From: CAYWJA01 sp964458485
GTDB lineage: Bacteria; Patescibacteriota; Gracilibacteria; UM-FILTER-43-11
Direction: 5' to 3'
Assembly (NCBI GenBank): GCA_964458485.1
Contig: CAYWJA010000004.1
Coordinates: 3,933 to 67,932 of the forward strand
DNA length: 64,000 nucleotides
In this document: piece by piece, positions 8,533-16,272 of the stretch
Layout: each line of letters opens with the position of its first letter
How positions within the stretch are numbered: position 1 is the stretch's first letter
Program-made: the position numbers and the translations under genes
The notes under the pieces: generated by a model
Told to the model about the DNA's origin: nothing
The model's input: only the letters and a program-made list of their open reading frames with translations
The model's database searches: none

Positions 8533-8556
8533 AAATATTTTCTCCGCCATTTTATA

Positions 8557-9135
8557 CTAGCGACTTCTCGACCAAAAACGACTCTTGCTCACTACACTTT
8601 TCCAGGTAAGCTTATTTGCCTTAAAACCGAATCTCCTTAAAATCTTACGCACTTCAACCTCCTGATGTGAAGTGAGTAATTTCTTTTTATGAAAAGGAAA
8701 ATAACTAGAGCGGCTAATCAACCCTCTTGAAGTATCAGAATGGACCTTCGGAATGTCAAAAATAGTCTTATTTAAATAGAAGGGTAACAAATCTCCTATC
8801 ACAGGTTCTCTGTCTATTCCTGCGGCATTCTTAATTAATTCCACCGTTAATCTACCAAATGTTCTTATATCAATTAATGGATAATTACATGCATCAGGAT
8901 TTGCCTTAATCGCCTCTACTAATTGGACTCTTGCAAGGTCTTTGGCGCTCATAACAGCCTCAGCTTTGGACGTAGTGTGAGTCTTTATAATACCATCTGC
9001 CTTAGCACGCACAGTCTTCATGTTAGCAATATCATTGTCATCCACAGGCCCAGTCTCCAGCTCAGACAAAAGAGCATGTATTCTATCAATAATACTTAAA
9101 GTTTCTGTGGGTTTATTTGTATCAGAATCTGTCAT
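8557..9135 (-). CDS. Hypothetical protein, paralogue of the next gene (192 aa)
   Basis: Soluble, helix-rich protein with no known motif. It shares a backbone with the 9171-9764 product: a helical N-terminus, LVEAIKANPDACNYPLIDI, then IGDLLPFY, and QEVEVRKILRRFGF near the C-terminus. The pair is therefore an old tandem duplication. The stop lies 2 bp from the last tRNA-derived repeat. The C-terminus is shorter and more basic than in its paralogue. Function unknown. Confidence 0.7.
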   Translation of the reverse strand: MTDSDTNKPTETLSIIDRIHALLSELETGPVDDNDIANMKTVRAKADGIIKTHTTSKAEAVMSAKDLARVQLVEAIKANPDACNYPLIDIRTFGRLTVELIKNAAGIDREPVIGDLLPFYLNKTIFDIPKVHSDTSRGLISRSSYFPFHKKKLLTSHQEVEVRKILRRFGFKANKLTWKSVVSKSRFWSRSR

Positions 9136-9170
9136 AAAAAATATTTAGTTAAAATTATATAAACAATAAA

Positions 9171-9764
9171 TCAATCCTCATCCTTCCAATTCTCTGGATC
9201 TAATTCCATATACTCAATATATTCCCAGTCTAAATCATTGAGAAGGCAGACCCTATTTGTTGGCAATGTGCCGGCTTCTCCGACTATCCTTTTTAGTGCC
9301 TTTTTATCTAATCCACTAGGATTAAATCTATGCCTCTTTCCTAATCCGCCTATGTACATTGGTAAGTCCAAAATTAGTTCACGAGGATCAAATCCAAATT
9401 GTCTTCTTAAAACTTTACGTACCTCAACTTCCTGTCGTGCATTTAGGCGGTCATAAATATCTCCGTCTTTATAATAAGGCAATAAATCTCCAATTGTACT
9501 ATGTGGTAAAGTTTTTTCGCCAAACCCATATATATCACTCAATGGATAATCTCGGGCTCCTGGATTTGCCTTAATTGCTTCTATTAACCGCTCTTTTGAC
9601 ATACCCTCAGGTGCCCCAGTGGCCTCATGTGATTTAATTAATGCATTAATCCTATCACGTTGTGCCCTAAGCTTAGCAATATCGCCAATAGGGATATTTC
9701 CTGATTCTGCCTGAGATAAAACTCTGCCTATTTTTACTTCCGCGTTAAGTCTACGTCCACCCAT
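9171..9764 (-). CDS. Hypothetical protein, paralogue of the previous gene (197 aa)
   Basis: Same architecture as the 8557-9135 product: KLRAQRDRINALIKSH helix, LIEAIKANPGARDYPLSDIYGFG, IGDLLPYY, RQEVEVRKVLRRQFGF. It also has an acidic C-terminal extension (EYIEYMELDPENWKDED) that the paralogue lacks. It is the upstream gene of the pair, 35 bp apart, and has a clear promoter, so both are probably one transcript. Function unknown. Confidence 0.7.
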   Translation of the reverse strand: MGGRRLNAEVKIGRVLSQAESGNIPIGDIAKLRAQRDRINALIKSHEATGAPEGMSKERLIEAIKANPGARDYPLSDIYGFGEKTLPHSTIGDLLPYYKDGDIYDRLNARQEVEVRKVLRRQFGFDPRELILDLPMYIGGLGKRHRFNPSGLDKKALKRIVGEAGTLPTNRVCLLNDLDWEYIEYMELDPENWKDED

Positions 9765-9795
9765 AAAAAATAAAGATTATATAAATAAGGTTACT

Positions 9796-9824
9796 ATTAA
9801 ACCAAAGTTCATATAATTTGTCAA
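9796..9824 (-). promoter_or_regulatory. Promoter of the paralogous gene pair
   Basis: On the minus strand: -35 TTGACA (9824-9819), 17-bp spacer, -10 TTTAAT (9801-9796). The ATG is at 9764. Confidence 0.6.
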
Positions 9825-9833
9825 GCCTAAAGC

Positions 9834-10793
9834 CTATAAATCAATCTTCAGCCCTTTTTTTATTTTCTTTTTCGATTTATAAACAATCAACTCATCCACC
9901 AACCCCTGTTTTTTGAGTGATTGATAAAGTGTAGGGCCTGGTTCAACTAAAACTGATCCAATTTTTTGTTTTGCAAGATGGGCAAAAAGTTTTTTCAAGC
10001 TAACTTGTTTTTTGGTTGGGCTACGCCAGATTTTCGATTTTCGACCTTGCCTACCGGCAGGCAGGTTGTCGATTTTCGATTTTTTCATTGTTGTCGCAAT
10101 CAAATAATTCCCATCCTTCAAAACCCTTGCCTCTTTCGGAACTCTCAACTTCGAATCCAAAACAATTCGCAAAGGATCTTTGCCTTTAACTAATCTGACA
10201 TTTAACCTCGGATCATCATCCAAAACCGTATTTATCCCCACCATAATGGCTTGATGATCAGCACGTAGCTGATGAACCTCTTTATCCTGCTTTTTTGTCG
10301 TAAAATAGACAGGCTGACCATTCTCACCCGCCACAAAGCCATCTGCTGACATTGCAATTTTAACTGTTATGTAAGGTCTGTTCTTTGTAACCCGTGTATA
10401 AAAAAATTTATTGAGCTCCTTGCATTGCCTGGAGCTTCTCCCAGATAAAAATTGAATCTGCAATCGGGGGTCTGCAATCGGGAATCGATTTTGAAATGGA
10501 TCCCTTGCATCACAAATAATACGAGTAATCCCAACCTTCTTAATCAAATCCAGACAAGGTGGAGTTTTGCCAAAGTGCCGGCACGGTTCTAATGTTACAT
10601 AAATAGTCGCTCCTTTCAGATCATCCTTGTTCTTAGCTGATTTAATCGCATTTACCTCCGCATGCGACCCACCAAATTTTTTATGATAACCTTTTCCAAT
10701 CACCTTCTTATTTTTAACAATCACAGCCCCAACCATTGGGTTCGGCGCAACCGCACGACCACCCAATTGTGCTAACTTGAGAGCCTGTAACAT
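9834..10793 (-). CDS. ribD: RibD-type deaminase/reductase with repeat insertions
   Basis: Riboflavin pathway enzyme: N-terminal deaminase and C-terminal reductase acting on the diaminopyrimidine intermediate. The start is the ATG at 10793 (MLQALKLAQLGGRAVAPNPMVG), which matches family starts; longer readings run into the TCTCAAG array. Zinc site: HAEVNAI and TLEPCRHFGKTPPC. Reductase: KIAMSADGFVA, GINTVLDDDPRLN, VEPGPTL. Oddities: the linker near residues 120-140 is repeat-derived (10450-10500), a palindrome adds LPAGRQG (10045-10065), and the C-terminus ends at ...KKGLKIDL, about 35 residues shorter than usual. No other rib genes are nearby. It may be decaying or have a changed role. Confidence 0.8.
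   Translation of the reverse strand: MLQALKLAQLGGRAVAPNPMVGAVIVKNKKVIGKGYHKKFGGSHAEVNAIKSAKNKDDLKGATIYVTLEPCRHFGKTPPCLDLIKKVGITRIICDARDPFQNRFPIADPRLQIQFLSGRSSRQCKELNKFFYTRVTKNRPYITVKIAMSADGFVAGENGQPVYFTTKKQDKEVHQLRADHQAIMVGINTVLDDDPRLNVRLVKGKDPLRIVLDSKLRVPKEARVLKDGNYLIATTMKKSKIDNLPAGRQGRKSKIWRSPTKKQVSLKKLFAHLAKQKIGSVLVEPGPTLYQSLKKQGLVDELIVYKSKKKIKKGLKIDL
10020..10085. repeat. LPAGRQ-type palindrome inside ribD
   Basis: CCTTGCCTACCGGCAGGCAGG (10045-10065) is a near-perfect palindrome. It is flanked on both sides by short ATTTTCGA-type direct repeats (10030-10044 and 10067-10085). Read on the minus strand it adds the peptide LPAGRQG to the RibD reductase domain without breaking the frame. Confidence 0.8.
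10450..10500. repeat. CTGCAATCGGG direct repeats inside ribD
   Basis: Two copies of CTGCAATCGGG (about 10460 and 10472 onward) followed by AATCGATTTTG lie in the RibD inter-domain linker. They encode IADPRLQIQ, where homologues have ordinary linker sequence. Confidence 0.6.
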
Positions 10794-10805
10794 GTATTTT
10801 TGATC

Positions 10806-10845
10806 ATTAGACCTTGAGGCTTGAGACATGCACTTGAGACTAAAT
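10806..10845 (-). repeat. TCTCAAG array upstream of ribD
   Basis: On the minus strand, three TCTCAAG/CCTCAAG units lie upstream of the ribD ATG (10793). The unit matches those near gapA, mfd and ilvC. Confidence 0.6.
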
Positions 10846-10942
10846 AATATTGACAATCACAATTTTTACATGATATACAGATATTCTCAATGTGAATTAT
10901 GGAAATTAAATGAACTATTTTGTATTTTAATGAATATTTTGT

Positions 10943-11056
10943 ATGAAACATCGCAGTATTGAACGCAAACGTCTCCGATCATCCGGACACGATTATTCAT
11001 CGGACGGATTACACGCCATCACAATCACTGAAACATGTGAAGGAATTTTTAGGTAA
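10943..11056 (+). pseudogene. N-terminal relic of a REP-associated tyrosine transposase
   Basis: A 37-residue ORF starting MKHRSIERKRLRSSGHDY continues SSDGLHAITIT. This resembles the N-terminal signature of Y1/REP-associated transposases (Arg-rich start, then YDYS..G.YFVTICT, then R..(I/L)FG). After IFR it stops; the catalytic His-x-His and Tyr parts are absent. It lies alone in the 290-bp ribD-comM gap. Such enzymes mobilise REP palindromes, which are frequent in this window. Short matches can mislead, so confidence is moderate. Confidence 0.5.
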
Positions 11057-11125
11057 ATGCGAAATGCCAAATGATCCCGATGAAATCGGGACGAAATCAG
11101 AAATGCGAAATGCGAAATAAATATT
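11057..11125 (+). repeat. GAAATGC array with nested palindrome upstream of comM
   Basis: Repeated GCGAAATGC-type units flank a nested hairpin (CCCGATGAAATCGGG, about 11077-11091) and end about 20 bases before the comM ATG (11147). The same unit forms an inverted array upstream of ilvB (57575-57705). Confidence 0.7.
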
Positions 11126-11146
11126 TTATCCCATAAAATTTATAAC

Positions 11147-12664
11147 ATGCCATCAAAATTACAGAGCATAGAACTACACGGCCTAGACGGGTACCTGGTT
11201 GAAATAGAGGTTGATCGCCGTGCAAGTAACCAAAAATTTATTATCGTCGGCCTGCCAGATAAAGCTGTGCAGGAGGCCTGTGAACGCGTAACCAGTGCTG
11301 TAAAAAATTCTGATTTTGATTTCCCACGAGGAAAGGTAATTGTCAGCTTAGCCCCCGCGGATCTGAGGAAGGCAGGACCACGCTACGATCTACCAATCGC
11401 ATTAGGCATCGTTGCACTAATGAAACAGGTATCTGTTAAAACATTTAAAAATACAGCTATTATCGGCGAACTTGCTTTAGATGGAACAGTGAGGCCTATA
11501 AACGGAATTTTATCGAGTGTCGAATTTGCAAAAAAACAAAATTTTGAAAAAATTATTCTCCCAAAAGAAAATGCAAAAGAAGCAGCTCTGATCCCAGATA
11601 TTCAAATAATACCTGTGGCAAATTTACGGGAAGCTGTAATGCATTTAAAGAAAAAATTATTCGCATTGCCGATCGATCCGCCTAAATTCAAATCTAGTAG
11701 CAATAATGCAATTGATATGTCTATGGTCAAAGGACAGTCACAAGCAAAACGAGCACTTGAGATTGCAGCATCCGGCGGACATAATATTTTATTATATGGA
11801 GCGCCGGGGTCGGGAAAAACCTTAATGGCAAAAGCTTTAGCTGGAATATTGCCATCGATGTGCATTGAAGAAATGCTTGAAGTTTCAAAAATTTATTCCA
11901 TTGCGGGCTTATTGCCCAAAAAACAGCCATTAATTACAACCAGACCCTTCCGCCCAATCCATCATACTGCATCAGCCGTGAGTATCGTGGGCGGTGGAAA
12001 CATACCAGGGCCTGGAGAAATATCATTAGCACACAGGGGTGTTCTTTTTATGGATGAAATTGCCGAATTTCCAAGAAGTGTACTTGAGGTATTAAGGCAG
12101 CCAATGGAAGATCGAATTGTCACTGTATCCAGAGCGAAGGGAACATGCACATATCCTTGTCAATTTACATTAGTAGCGGCCATGAACCCATGCCCGTGCG
12201 GATATAAAAATGTAGAGAACATACATGAGGAGTGTAACTGTTCTGCCCTAGAAATACAGAGGTACGAAAAAAAATTGTCAGGCCCGTTGCTAGATCGAAT
12301 TGATATGTTTATTAATGTAAATCCTGTAGATTTTTCAAAACTTACAGACCAAAAAAAATCTGAAACGTCCAAAACAATATGCAGGCGTATCGAAAAAGCC
12401 AATAAACGACAGCGGAAAAGATATAAAAAAACCAACATCAAATGTAATGCAGAAATGGAAAATAAAGATATTGAAAAATATTGCCCACTGGATGATCAAT
12501 CAAAAAACCTGCTCGCCACAGCAATGAGCCAAATGAATTTATCAGCAAGGGGGTATTTTAGGATCATAAAGCTCGCCCGCACAATTGCGGACCTCGATCG
12601 CTCACCTGCGATTACGCCAGCACATATTGCGGAAGCTCTGCAATATAGGAAGAAATTTTTTTAA
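11147..12664 (+). CDS. comM: YifB/ComM-family Mg-chelatase-like AAA+ ATPase
   Basis: 505 residues, full length. ComM is a hexameric helicase that drives branch migration during uptake and integration of transforming DNA. The N-terminal Lon-like/ChlI domain (GLPDKAVQEACERV) is followed by the AAA+ core: Walker A GAPGSGKTLMAKAL near residue 217, Walker B GVLFMDEIAEF near 297, then the conserved AAMNPCPCGY and the C-terminal helical lid (LSARGYFRIIKLARTIADL). With a prepilin peptidase and a ComEC-type domain elsewhere in the window, it supports natural DNA uptake. No Shine-Dalgarno. Confidence 0.93.
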   Translation: MPSKLQSIELHGLDGYLVEIEVDRRASNQKFIIVGLPDKAVQEACERVTSAVKNSDFDFPRGKVIVSLAPADLRKAGPRYDLPIALGIVALMKQVSVKTFKNTAIIGELALDGTVRPINGILSSVEFAKKQNFEKIILPKENAKEAALIPDIQIIPVANLREAVMHLKKKLFALPIDPPKFKSSSNNAIDMSMVKGQSQAKRALEIAASGGHNILLYGAPGSGKTLMAKALAGILPSMCIEEMLEVSKIYSIAGLLPKKQPLITTRPFRPIHHTASAVSIVGGGNIPGPGEISLAHRGVLFMDEIAEFPRSVLEVLRQPMEDRIVTVSRAKGTCTYPCQFTLVAAMNPCPCGYKNVENIHEECNCSALEIQRYEKKLSGPLLDRIDMFINVNPVDFSKLTDQKKSETSKTICRRIEKANKRQRKRYKKTNIKCNAEMENKDIEKYCPLDDQSKNLLATAMSQMNLSARGYFRIIKLARTIADLDRSPAITPAHIAEALQYRKKFF

Positions 12665-12741
12665 GTTTCAAGCTGAAGGTTTCCAATAATAAAAAAATGA
12701 CTTAAATAAGCCAAAAAATAGATATACCCCAGAAAAAGAGA

Positions 12742-12770
12742 TTGCTATTTTTCAACATAAATGATACAAT
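12742..12770 (+). promoter_or_regulatory. Promoter upstream of rnj
   Basis: -35 TTGCTA (12742-12747), 17-bp spacer, -10 TACAAT (12765-12770). The predicted 5' leader is about 140 nt and contains the TGCTCA/TGAGCA inverted array. Confidence 0.55.
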
Positions 12771-12843
12771 GATACAAACACCCGAATGAACAAAGATGAC
12801 AAAGTTGCAAATTAGGGAATTAATAATAAATGGTCTCACCTGC

Positions 12844-12911
12844 TCATATGCTCAATACAATAAAAGATGTTAAGAAATAGCACTTTGAGCACTTGAGCAC
12901 TTGAGCACCTG
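12844..12911 (+). repeat. Inverted start-codon array upstream of rnj
   Basis: TGCTCATATGCTCAA on the 5' side and three TTGAGCAC units on the 3' side are complementary. The 3' array ends about 9 bases before the rnj ATG (12920). Confidence 0.75.
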
Positions 12912-12919
12912 AAAAAATA

Positions 12920-14857
12920 ATGAATAAATTAGATGAGTGGTTAAACAAAAAAACCCGTCCGGGCAGGCACGGGCAGACACAACCACAAACAAAAAAAACA
13001 AATACAGCAACGACATCTGGAAATGCTGTAGGAACAAGCCATAGCGCATCCCAAAAAGATCATGGAGCCAAGCCTACACAAACAGACAACACAAAGCCTG
13101 TAAGACATCAACACAAACCTGCACACCAGCATCACAAGAAACCATATAAACATGGTAAAAAACCACATGGGCACAGTAAAAAGTCTACCGATAAAATGCG
13201 CATAATCCCACTAGGTGGGCTTGAGGAGGTTGGTAAAAACATCACAGCCATAGAATATGGCAATGATATCATTTTGATAGATTGCGGCATGTCTTTTGCG
13301 GGGCCCGAAATGCTCGGAGTAGATTATATTGTGCCCGATGTTACATATCTGCAAAAAAGAAAGAATAAGGTCAGAGGTATCATTTTCACACATGGGCATC
13401 TGGATCACATCGGTGCAGCACAATACGTGGTACCAAAGCTTGGTAACCCACCATTGTATGCAACCAAATTAACAGCCGGCCTTCTTAAAAACAGATTGCG
13501 AGAATTCGCACTAGACAAAAGTGTGCATTTAAATGAATATAATGAAACCACAAAATTAAAATTAGGTGCATTTGAGATAGAATTCTTTCGTGTTAACCAT
13601 AGTATTCCAGATGGAATGGGAGTATTTATAAAATCCCCTGCGGGTACAATCGTACACAGTGGAGATTTTAAATTTGACCATGCACCAGCTATTGATAAAC
13701 CGGCTGACATGCAGCGCATAGCGGAACTCGGAAAAAGAGGGATTGATGTTTTAATGATCGATAGCACTAATGCAATTAAGCCTGGCTTCTGCAAATCGGA
13801 AAAAGAAATAGCAGGTAACATAGAAGATGTTGTCGCAAAAGCCAAGGGACGCCTGATTATTGCATCCTTCTCTTCATTAATCGGACGTATTAATCAAATT
13901 TGTAATATTGCAGCGCAGTACAACCGAAAAGTATTTTTATCCGGTCGTTCAATGGTAGATAATATGAAATTAGCCGAAAGGCTCGACTATACGACTTACC
14001 CCAAAGGGACTGTGCGCAAAATTAACCCTTCTATAAACAAATTACCACCAAGCCAGACAATTATCCTTACAACCGGTGCACAAGGAGAAACTCTAAGTGC
14101 ATTAACCAGAATGGGAATTGGTGAACATGCACAAATTAAAATACGTGAGGGTGACACTGTTGTAATCTCCGCAAGTCCGATACCCGGCAATGAACTAGCT
14201 ATTGTAAGTGTAATAAACAATCTTTATTCACTAGGGGCCAGAGTGATTACAAACGGTGAAATGGATGTTCATGTATCCGGCCACGCACATGCAGAAGAGG
14301 TAAAATTAATGCGGTCTTTAATAAAACCCCAATGCTATGTTCCGATTCATGGAGAGCTATTTATGCGCATGGGGCATGCAGAAATGATCAGAAAAATAGC
14401 CGATCCAGATATGTCTATAACAATGTTGGAAAACAATGGGGACATTCTAGAAATAGGTAGACAAGGTATACGAAAGTCCAAACAAAAAATACCTGCAAAT
14501 GATATTCTTGTGGACGGACTTGGCTTTGGTGATATTGGCTCTAAAGTTATACAAGACAGAAAAATAATGTCTACCGATGGAATCCTTTTAATACTTTTTC
14601 ATGCATATGAAAAAACCAAGCGCTTAATCGGAGAACCTGATATAATTTCGCGCGGGTTTGTATATGTAAAAGAATCACAAACTATTGCAGCTGAGACAAA
14701 GCAGGTTGCAAAAAAAGCCTTTGAACAGATAGTTGCAGAGAATCGGGAAATCGGCATGAAAGATTTAAAACAAGAAATAGCTCGGCGTGTTAACCAATTT
14801 ATACGCAAGCGACTAGGCAGAGAGCCTATGATTATACCGATACTTATGTATATTTAA
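12920..14857 (+). CDS. rnj: Ribonuclease J with His/Lys-rich N-terminal extension
   Basis: Zinc-dependent 5'-3' exo- and endoribonuclease of mRNA decay and rRNA maturation. 645 residues: a disordered Thr/His/Lys-rich extension of about 90 residues, then the canonical start (MRIIPLGGLEEVGKNITAIEY). Motifs: HGHLDHIGAAQYV zinc site, HSGDFKFDH, the beta-CASP segment (LIIASFSSLIGRINQ, TTGAQGE), VSGHAHAEE, and the C-terminal RNase J domain. The His clusters (HQHKPAHQHHKK) may bind metal or RNA; that is inference. It stands alone on its own promoter. Confidence 0.93.
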   Translation: MNKLDEWLNKKTRPGRHGQTQPQTKKTNTATTSGNAVGTSHSASQKDHGAKPTQTDNTKPVRHQHKPAHQHHKKPYKHGKKPHGHSKKSTDKMRIIPLGGLEEVGKNITAIEYGNDIILIDCGMSFAGPEMLGVDYIVPDVTYLQKRKNKVRGIIFTHGHLDHIGAAQYVVPKLGNPPLYATKLTAGLLKNRLREFALDKSVHLNEYNETTKLKLGAFEIEFFRVNHSIPDGMGVFIKSPAGTIVHSGDFKFDHAPAIDKPADMQRIAELGKRGIDVLMIDSTNAIKPGFCKSEKEIAGNIEDVVAKAKGRLIIASFSSLIGRINQICNIAAQYNRKVFLSGRSMVDNMKLAERLDYTTYPKGTVRKINPSINKLPPSQTIILTTGAQGETLSALTRMGIGEHAQIKIREGDTVVISASPIPGNELAIVSVINNLYSLGARVITNGEMDVHVSGHAHAEEVKLMRSLIKPQCYVPIHGELFMRMGHAEMIRKIADPDMSITMLENNGDILEIGRQGIRKSKQKIPANDILVDGLGFGDIGSKVIQDRKIMSTDGILLILFHAYEKTKRLIGEPDIISRGFVYVKESQTIAAETKQVAKKAFEQIVAENREIGMKDLKQEIARRVNQFIRKRLGREPMIIPILMYI

Positions 14858-14864
14858 CATATCG

Positions 14865-14986
14865 TTACCAAATAGTTTCCTGGCCTTCGGCTCACTAAGT
14901 TCGCTCAGGCCGTTTCCAAATAGTTACCAAATGGTTTACTGTCTGGAAACAATATGGAAACAATATGGAAACAATATGGAAACAAT
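14865..14986 (+). repeat. Inverted start-codon array upstream of the prepilin peptidase
   Basis: The 5' half has CCAAATAGTTTCC, a nested palindrome (GGCCTTCGGCTCAC...GCTCAGGCC, about 14883-14912), then TTTCCAAATAGTTACCAAAT. The 3' half has four perfect 11-bp GGAAACAATAT units, the last supplying the AT of the ATG (14987). The units create extra in-frame and out-of-frame ATGs, one at 14954 in frame. Confidence 0.85.
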
Positions 14987-15748
14987 ATGAAATTAGCCCA
15001 CATAATAATCCCCCTCATCGGCCTTGGTTTCGGCAGTTTCGCCAGTGTCATAATCCATCGCATACACTCAGAAGAGGGTGGAATTTTATTTGGCAGGTCG
15101 AAATGCCCAAAGTGCAAAAAAACACTAGGGGCAATTGATCTTATCCCAATCGCCGGTTATATGATAAATAAATTCAAATGCAGATTCTGCAAAGACTCTA
15201 TTTCGATTAGATACCCAATTTTGGAAATAGTGATGGGGTTAGGATTTTTATCAACATCATTGCTTGTCGGATTTAATAACTACTGGCTACTCGCCTACTA
15301 TTTATTAATTACATTTATCTTTGTACTTCTCTCTTTTTATGACATATTCTTCCAGGAAATCCCCGATCGAATCTCACTACCAACCATTATATTAACAGGT
15401 TTAGTTGGTTTTATCGCACATTTGCACAGCCCGAAACATTTAGTTATTGGATTTATAATCCCTGTAGTCTTTTTCGGCGCCCTTTTTCTTGGTTCACGTG
15501 GCCGTTGGCTCGGCGGTGGAGATGTACGAATTGGTGCCATAATGGGCTTCATACTCGGCTGGCCCAATATAATCATTGGATTATTTTTAGCCTACCTGTT
15601 CGGATCAATTTATAGCATTATTGGCCTGCTCAGCGGCAAACTTACCCGAAAAACTCCGATCCCATTTGGACCCTTTCTGTTCATTGGAACTTACATCGCA
15701 CTATTTTGGGGAAAAAATATTGTAGGTTGGTATTTGGGGATGATATAA
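14987..15748 (+). CDS. pilD: Prepilin peptidase / type IV pilin N-methyltransferase
   Basis: Membrane aspartyl protease that cleaves and N-methylates type IV prepilins. 253 residues. GSFASVIIHRI at the N-terminus; two CxxC pairs (CPKCKKTLGAIDLIPI and CRFCKDSISIRYP); catalytic Asp residues in FYDIFFQEIPDRI and GGGDVRIGAIMG; about seven membrane segments. The real start is the last ATG of the 11-bp array. Pilin genes are not in the window, but comM and a ComEC-type domain fit a pilus-based DNA uptake system. Confidence 0.92.
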   Translation: MKLAHIIIPLIGLGFGSFASVIIHRIHSEEGGILFGRSKCPKCKKTLGAIDLIPIAGYMINKFKCRFCKDSISIRYPILEIVMGLGFLSTSLLVGFNNYWLLAYYLLITFIFVLLSFYDIFFQEIPDRISLPTIILTGLVGFIAHLHSPKHLVIGFIIPVVFFGALFLGSRGRWLGGGDVRIGAIMGFILGWPNIIIGLFLAYLFGSIYSIIGLLSGKLTRKTPIPFGPFLFIGTYIALFWGKNIVGWYLGMI

Positions 15749-15823
15749 AAAATTCATTTTATAATATACAGATTTGCTTATATACTTGTGATTCCTTTTT
15801 TGTCTTACACCCCTTCATTGCTA

Positions 15824-15852
15824 TTGCAATATTTCTTTATTTTTGTTATAAT
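15824..15852 (+). promoter_or_regulatory. Promoter of the 127-aa acidic protein
   Basis: -35 TTGCAA (15824-15829), 17-bp spacer, -10 TATAAT (15847-15852). The 19 bases at 15842-15860 are identical to those around the promoter at 31318-31336. Confidence 0.65.
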
Positions 15853-15882
15853 AATATGATTTATGATTTAACCAATAATAAT

Positions 15883-16266
15883 ATGTCATTAAATACTATG
15901 TCACATGATGATACTGAGTCTGCACACGAATGCCCCCAGGCAATTCCATCAGGTTTTAGTTCAGTTGCAGAAATGAATAGGGTCTACGGCCAAAACCACC
16001 CCACAACAATACAAGAATACGCAGCACAAGGTCTCTCCGTACCACAGCCCGGAGAATATGCAGACAATAATGGAGAAAGCGGATCAATAGTACTTGCTGA
16101 CTACACAGGGGCAATGCATGTAATGGTTCCCACTTCAAATACTGAAACAAACAAGACCAGGTACCAACAGGCGACTGCTAAGTTAGAACAATTGGGGTAT
16201 AAAAAATCTGATTTCTTTGTGCCATTTTCTAACCCTGCATATGAGGATAGGGCTAATTCAGATTAG
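15883..16266 (+). CDS. Hypothetical acidic protein (127 aa)
   Basis: The start is taken as the ATG at 15883 (MSLNTMSHDD), about 24 bases after the predicted transcription start; the ATG at 15856 would lie at or before it. Soluble, polar, with a central Gly/Ser/Asp segment (ADNNGESGSIVLADYTGAMHVMVP) followed by a helix. No signal peptide, no membrane segment, no recognised family. It has its own promoter and converges on the PBP gene with a 6-bp gap. Confidence 0.6.
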   Translation: MSLNTMSHDDTESAHECPQAIPSGFSSVAEMNRVYGQNHPTTIQEYAAQGLSVPQPGEYADNNGESGSIVLADYTGAMHVMVPTSNTETNKTRYQQATAKLEQLGYKKSDFFVPFSNPAYEDRANSD

Positions 16267-16272
16267 GCATTA

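Larger units (their letters stand above)
7943..8554 (+). repeat. Direct repeats of the tRNA-Ser 3' end (att-like)
   Basis: ATCCCTCTCTCTCCGCCA occurs at 7943-7960 (inside the tRNA) and identically at 8162-8179. The stretch TCTCCGCCATTTTA following the second copy (8171-8184) recurs at 8541-8554. The segments between them are about 200 bp and 370 bp, the second holding a small anchored-protein gene. Tandem 3'-end fragments are the usual scar of integration at a tRNA gene, but no integrase is visible here. Confidence 0.65.

Noticed and set aside
14943..14986. CRISPR-like array
   Set aside because: Units are 11 bp without spacers, abut a start codon, and no cas genes are present.
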